Below the pieces are notes generated by a model. It was not told the DNA's origin and ran no database searches. It was given only the letters and a program-made list of their open reading frames with translations. A stretch of 10,377 nucleotides of DNA, from assembly GCA_017400025.1 (NCBI GenBank), contig JAFQAF010000259.1:1-10377 (forward strand), read 5' to 3'. The position numbers and the translations under genes are program-made. Numbering within the stretch: position 1 is the first letter of the stretch; each line of letters starts with the position of its first letter. Shown in pieces: positions 7,119 through 10,377 of this stretch. This stretch comes from Oscillospiraceae bacterium (lineage in GTDB: Bacteria; Bacillota_A; Clostridia; Oscillospirales; Ruminococcaceae).

Positions 7119-7981
7119 ACACAGAAACAGAAAAAGTGTTCAGCACGGATTTCAATGCCGTGCTGGCCAGGGAATTTTCCATCAAACCATGGCAGGCAGA
7201 AAACACCATTGCCCTGCTGGACGAAGGTGCAACAATTCCTTTTATCGCCCGTTACCGCAAGGAAAAAACCGGCGAACTGGACGACCAGACAATAAGAAAT
7301 ATTTCAGACCGTCTGGGCTACCTGCGCAACCTGGACACAAGAAAGCAGGAGGTTTACAATGCAATCCTGGCACAGGAAAAAATGACAGAGGAAATAGAAA
7401 AATCCATTTCCAATGCCGTAACCCTGGCAGAAGTTGAAGATATTTATCGCCCATTCAAGCCAAAGAGGAAGACAAGAGCATCTGTGGCAAAGGAAAAAGG
7501 CCTGGAGCCACTGGCAAAAACAATTCTTGAGCAGAACAGAAAAACTGTACTGGCTGAAATACTGCCACTGTATGTAAACGAAGAAAAAGGCGTAAGCACC
7601 ACAGAAGATGCACTGAAAGGTGCAATGGACATTATTGCAGAAGAAGTATCTGACAGCACCGCAGTGCGCACTGCACTGAAAAGACTGTACAACCGCACAG
7701 GCGTGGTGGAGAGCAAAGGCGACGAAGAAAAGGAAAGTGTATACACACATTACTACAGTTTTTCACAGCCGGTAAACAAAATTGCATCTCACCGAGTGCT
7801 GGCACTGAACAGAGGCGAAAAAGAAGATTTTCTGAAAGTGAATATCGTGGTTGACCCTGCTTCCGCCACAGCTGAAATAGAAAAAATCTACATAAAGGGC
7901 AAAAATGAATGTGCCGATGTGGTTAAGGAAGCCATTGCAGACAGCTATACACGCCTCATCCACCCTTCCCTTGATACATAA
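7115..7981 (+). CDS. tex: Tex transcription accessory protein, N-terminal part cut short by an in-frame TAA
   Basis: The first 288 residues match the N-terminal half of Tex, a nucleic-acid-binding protein linked to transcription and RNA metabolism. It contains the helix-turn-helix-like start with LLDEGATIPFIARYRKEKTGELDDQ (34-58). It also has the conserved block VEDIYRPFKPKRKTRASVAKEKGLEPLA (107-134) and the helical middle region up to YTRLIHPSLDT. Family members continue here as PS-(I/L)-E-R-E-I-R, but this gene reads PSLDT followed by TAA and then IR. The product would lack the YqgF, HhH and S1 domains. The start ATG overlaps the yfhO stop (ATGA) and has AAGGAG at 7104-7109 with a 5-nt spacer, so translation initiation looks normal. 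Confidence 0.85.
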   Translation: MNTETEKVFSTDFNAVLAREFSIKPWQAENTIALLDEGATIPFIARYRKEKTGELDDQTIRNISDRLGYLRNLDTRKQEVYNAILAQEKMTEEIEKSISNAVTLAEVEDIYRPFKPKRKTRASVAKEKGLEPLAKTILEQNRKTVLAEILPLYVNEEKGVSTTEDALKGAMDIIAEEVSDSTAVRTALKRLYNRTGVVESKGDEEKESVYTHYYSFSQPVNKIASHRVLALNRGEKEDFLKVNIVVDPASATAEIEKIYIKGKNECADVVKEAIADSYTRLIHPSLDT

Positions 7982-8086
7982 ATCAGAAACAATCTGACAG
8001 AAACAGCAAACGAAGGTGCAATCAAGCTGTTTGGTGACAACCTGCGCCAGCTGCTGCTGGTACCGCCGGTAAAAGGCAAGGTATGC

Positions 8087-9310
8087 ATGGCCCTGGACCC
8101 GGGCTACAGAACAGGCTGCAAAATGGCAGTAGTTGACGAAACCGGCAAAGTGCTGGACACCGGCGTGGTGTATATGACACTGCCTAACCACAAAAAGGAT
8201 GTGGCTGAAAAACAGCTGACAACACTGATTAAAAAGCACAACGTTGATATTATTTCCATCGGCAACGGCACGGCAACAAAGGAAACAGAAATGTTTGTGG
8301 CCGCAATGCTGAAAAAGCTGGACAGAAAAATAAGCTATGCCGTGGTAAGTGAAGCAGGTGCTTCTGTATATTCCGCATCAAAGCTGGCTGCTGCAGAGTT
8401 CCCGGAATTTGATGTATCTTTAAGAAGTGCCGTTTCCATTGCACGCCGCCTGCAGGACCCGCTGGCTGAGCTGGTAAAAATAGACCCTAAATCCATAGGT
8501 GTGGGCCAGTACCAGCACGATATGCCAAAGGCACGTCTGGAAGAAAGCCTGGACGGCGTGGTGGAATTCTGTGTAAATACCGTAGGTGTGGACCTGAATA
8601 CAGCCAGTGCACCGCTGCTGGAGCGAGTTTCCGGCCTTAACAAGACAATTGCAAAAAACATTGTGGAATACCGCCAGGAAAACGGCCGGTTCACCAACAG
8701 AAAACAGCTGATGAAAGTATCAAAGCTGGGGCCGAAAGCATTTCTGCTGAGTGCAGGCTTCCTGCGCATCCCCGGTGCAGAAGACAAACTGGACTCCTCC
8801 TCTGTTCATCCGGAAAGCTATGACGTTGCTAAAAAGCTGCTTGCTGCTGTAGGCTACACAACAGAGGACATAGGCACAGACAAAATAGCTTCTCTCCCTG
8901 AAGATGCAGAAAAAATAGGCCTTGAAAAACTGGCACAGCAGCTGGATACAGGTATTCCTACGCTGAAAGATATAATTGCAGAGCTTGTAAAACCGGGCAG
9001 GGATATGCGTGATGACCTGCCAAGCCCGCTGCTGCGAGAAGATATTCTGGATATGAACGACCTGAAGCCGGGTATGCAGCTGAAAGGCACTGTGCGCAAT
9101 GTAATAGACTTTGGGGCATTTGTGGATATAGGCGTGCACCAGGACGGTCTGGTTCATCTCAGCCAGATATGCGACAGATATATAAAACATCCGTCTGAAG
9201 AGGTAAAAGTGGGCGATATTGTTGATGTATGGGTGGTGTCTGTGGACACAGCCAAAAAACGTATCTCCCTTACAATGAGAAAGCCAAAAGAAGCAAAAGC
9301 ATCTAAATAA
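8087..9310 (+). CDS. tex: Tex C-terminal part (YqgF, helix-hairpin-helix and S1 domains)
   Basis: Homology resumes immediately after the stop, at 7982 (IRNNLTETANEGAIKLFGDNL), but the first usable start is the ATG at 8087 (full-length codon 325). A weak AAGG lies 5 nt upstream of it. The 407-residue fragment carries the YqgF/RNase H-like domain starting ALDPGYRTGCK, and the Tex signature SIARRLQDPLAELVKIDP with IGVGQYQHDM after it. It then has the HhH block VGVDLNTASAPLL to LGPKAFLLSAGFLRI (full-length codons about 491-552). A C-terminal S1 RNA-binding domain follows, GTVRNVIDFGAFVDIG to KRISLTMR (about 650-722). Starting at 8087 would shave the first YqgF strand (KGKVC). Whether this part is translated independently is uncertain; it is followed by a terminator. 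Confidence 0.8.
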   Translation: MALDPGYRTGCKMAVVDETGKVLDTGVVYMTLPNHKKDVAEKQLTTLIKKHNVDIISIGNGTATKETEMFVAAMLKKLDRKISYAVVSEAGASVYSASKLAAAEFPEFDVSLRSAVSIARRLQDPLAELVKIDPKSIGVGQYQHDMPKARLEESLDGVVEFCVNTVGVDLNTASAPLLERVSGLNKTIAKNIVEYRQENGRFTNRKQLMKVSKLGPKAFLLSAGFLRIPGAEDKLDSSSVHPESYDVAKKLLAAVGYTTEDIGTDKIASLPEDAEKIGLEKLAQQLDTGIPTLKDIIAELVKPGRDMRDDLPSPLLREDILDMNDLKPGMQLKGTVRNVIDFGAFVDIGVHQDGLVHLSQICDRYIKHPSEEVKVGDIVDVWVVSVDTAKKRISLTMRKPKEAKASK

Positions 9311-9316
9311 AATATG

Positions 9317-9345
9317 AAGAGCATTCCCTCGGGAATGCTTTTTGT
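9317..9345 (+). terminator. Intrinsic terminator of the dus-yfbR-yfhO-tex operon
   Basis: AGCATTCC (9320-9327) pairs perfectly with GGAATGCT (9332-9339) around a CTCG loop, extended by A-T and G-T pairs and followed by a T run (9339-9343). It lies 6 bp after the tex stop codon. Confidence 0.9.
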
Positions 9346-9374
9346 TTGCTTTAAGCGAATATTTGCTATATAAT
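9346..9374 (+). promoter_or_regulatory. Putative sigma-A-type promoter for the sortase gene
   Basis: A perfect TATAAT -10 lies at 9369-9374. TTGCTT at 9346-9351 is a partial -35 at the ideal 17-bp spacing. The predicted start near 9381 gives a leader of about 24 nt. Its place directly after the tex terminator indicates that the sortase is transcribed on its own. Confidence 0.65.
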
Positions 9375-9404
9375 ATCTGTAACATTATCTATACGAGGTA
9401 TATG

Positions 9405-10253
9405 ATGGAGAAAAAGAAAAAAATAATTATTGATATTCTGATTGTAATCCTGCTGTGTATAATGGCATTTTCCGGTTGGAAGCTGTATAGCAACTATAAA
9501 CAGGCACAGGACAGTGAAAGCCGGTTCAAGGACCTGGAAAGCGTACTGTCCCGGAAAGACGGCGAAAAAAAGGAAATATACTATCTGACCGCCGCCGAGA
9601 GATACCGGTCTGTATACGAAATGAACAGTCATTTTGCCGGCTGGGTGAAAATAGAAAACACACCGGTAAACTATCCGGTGGTGCTGACACCGGACAGCCC
9701 GGAATATTACCTGCGCCGTGATTTCAGCGGCAAATACAGTGAATACGGTGTGCCGTTTATGGATTACCGCAACACTCCGGATAAAAATGACAATACCATT
9801 GTGTATGCCCACAATATGAAAAACGGCACAATGTTCAGCGCTGTGGAAAGCTATACAAACAAAAGTTTCTGGCAGGAACACCCTTATGTGGAATTTGATA
9901 CACTGAACGGTTACGGAATTTATGAAGTTATCTGTGTTTTCCGCATTGATGTGAATAACAGTGAATTCTATTTCAATCAGTATCTTGATTTTGCAGATGC
10001 AGCCGAATTCAGCGAATATATAGCCAATGCAAAGGCCATGGCCCCATACGATACCGGCGTAACCGCCACATACGGTGACAAACTGCTGACACTGTCCACC
10101 TGCGAATACACCTACGAAAACGGCCGCTGTGTACTGCTGGCAAAGAAAATTGATGCCCCTGCAGTAAAAGCCTTTGATGCAGACGGCAACGTGATAAAGG
10201 ACGCAGCGATACCGGAAGAGTATCTGCCGAAAGCCGAAGAAAGTAATACCTAA
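9405..10253 (+). CDS. srtB: Class B sortase (membrane-anchored cysteine transpeptidase)
   Basis: Sortases cleave a C-terminal sorting signal and attach surface proteins to the cell wall. The 282-residue protein has a basic N-terminus (MEKKKK) and one hydrophobic signal-anchor (about 7-28), so the catalytic domain faces outside. Class B features include GWVKIENTPVNYPVV (79-93), YYLRRDFSGKYSEYGVPFMDYRN (101-123), YAHNMKNGTMF with catalytic His136, LSTCEY with nucleophile Cys233, and NGRCVLLAK with catalytic Arg241. A polar tail of about 33 residues follows the last core strand. The ATG at 9405 is preferred over 9402 because GAGGT at 9395-9399 is 5 nt away from it and only 2 nt from the other. 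No substrate with a sorting motif is in the window, so its motif cannot be inferred; in Clostridia a class B enzyme can be the main sortase. Confidence 0.93.
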   Translation: MEKKKKIIIDILIVILLCIMAFSGWKLYSNYKQAQDSESRFKDLESVLSRKDGEKKEIYYLTAAERYRSVYEMNSHFAGWVKIENTPVNYPVVLTPDSPEYYLRRDFSGKYSEYGVPFMDYRNTPDKNDNTIVYAHNMKNGTMFSAVESYTNKSFWQEHPYVEFDTLNGYGIYEVICVFRIDVNNSEFYFNQYLDFADAAEFSEYIANAKAMAPYDTGVTATYGDKLLTLSTCEYTYENGRCVLLAKKIDAPAVKAFDADGNVIKDAAIPEEYLPKAEESNT

Positions 10254-10260
10254 ACAGAAT

Positions 10261-10298
10261 AAAAACTCCCGGAATATAATCCGGGAGTTTTTCTTTTA
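10261..10298. terminator. Symmetric, probably bidirectional terminator between convergent genes
   Basis: AAAAACTCCCGG (10261-10272) is the exact reverse complement of CCGGGAGTTTTT (10281-10292), with an 8-nt AATATAAT loop. The T run on one side and the A run on the other let the hairpin act on both strands. It sits 7 bp after the sortase stop and just beyond the stop of the leftward gene at the edge. Confidence 0.88.
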
Positions 10299-10377
10299 TC
10301 TGAAGTTTTCCACAATACTGTACCGCATATCAAAATCTGCTTTTTCGGCTTTGCCATAGCAGTCAATATCATTGTAC
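10296..10377 (-). CDS. Unidentified protein, C-terminal end only
   Basis: The last 26 codons of a minus-strand frame enter from the right edge and end at a TAA (10296-10298). The visible tail is YNDIDCYGKAEKADFDMRYS followed by IVENFR, polar and charged. Support comes from the protein-like composition and from the stop falling directly beside the bidirectional hairpin, as expected for a convergent gene. I do not recognise the family, and another minus-strand frame is also open over this short stretch, so the call is moderate. Confidence 0.5.
   Translation of the reverse strand, partial: YNDIDCYGKAEKADFDMRYSIVENFR

Larger units (their letters stand above)
7115..9310 (+). pseudogene. tex: tex, full-length gene interrupted by one nonsense codon
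   Basis: Reading across the TAA at 7979-7981, a single frame covers 731 codon positions, the normal length for Tex, with every family domain in order and no other stop or frameshift. The stop is codon 289. One base change from GAA, the Glu expected at this place, would create it. Possible explanations are a fresh loss-of-function mutation, a sequencing or assembly error, or a split gene still making two functional chains. TAA is used as a true stop by dus and the sortase in this window, so a changed genetic code is not supported. Confidence 0.75.

Noticed and set aside
7979..7981. Stop-codon reassignment or programmed readthrough in tex
   Set aside because: TAA ends dus and the sortase normally. 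No stem-loop or known readthrough context was recognised downstream. A mutation or error is simpler.

Overview
The window looks like chromosomal housekeeping DNA from a Gram-positive, low-to-moderate GC Firmicute, most likely a gut-type Clostridia member (Ruminococcaceae/Oscillospirales-like). This placement is an inference. It rests on the class B sortase, the YfhO-type membrane protein, a PolI without visible proofreading residues, strong AGG-type ribosome binding sites, frequent ATA (Ile) and AGA (Arg) codons, and genes tightly packed into operons. No mobile element, CRISPR array, tRNA or rRNA was found.

Left part, minus strand (1-3112): a polA-rimI-tsaD cluster. DNA polymerase I (polA) is followed after 3 bp by the ribosomal-protein acetyltransferase rimI. 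After 28 bp comes the first 27 codons of tsaD (tRNA t6A synthesis), which runs off the left edge.

Centre (3113-3221): a 109-bp divergent intergenic region. It carries a perfect 16-bp inverted repeat (3150-3165 / 3181-3196). Each arm reads outward as an extended -10 promoter, one towards polA and one towards dus.

Right part, plus strand (3222-9347): an apparent operon of dus (tRNA dihydrouridine synthase), yfbR (HD 5'-deoxynucleotidase), a YfhO-family polytopic membrane protein with a TTG start, and tex (RNA-binding transcription accessory protein). Its genes overlap or nearly touch, and a strong hairpin terminator ends it. The tex gene is interrupted by one in-frame TAA (7979-7981) at a position where Tex proteins normally carry Glu. 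The reading frame is otherwise intact on both sides, and this is the most notable anomaly in the window. A separately promoted class B sortase (9405-10253) follows. It ends in a symmetric, probably bidirectional terminator shared with a convergent gene whose last 26 codons are visible at the right edge.

The genes are mainly informational: DNA repair and replication, tRNA modification (tsaD, dus), ribosomal-protein acetylation, nucleotide pool cleaning and transcription or RNA stability. Two envelope functions (YfhO, sortase B) are interspersed. I found no convincing new multi-gene system. The points worth a second look are the tex nonsense codon, the mirrored divergent promoter and the edge gene.
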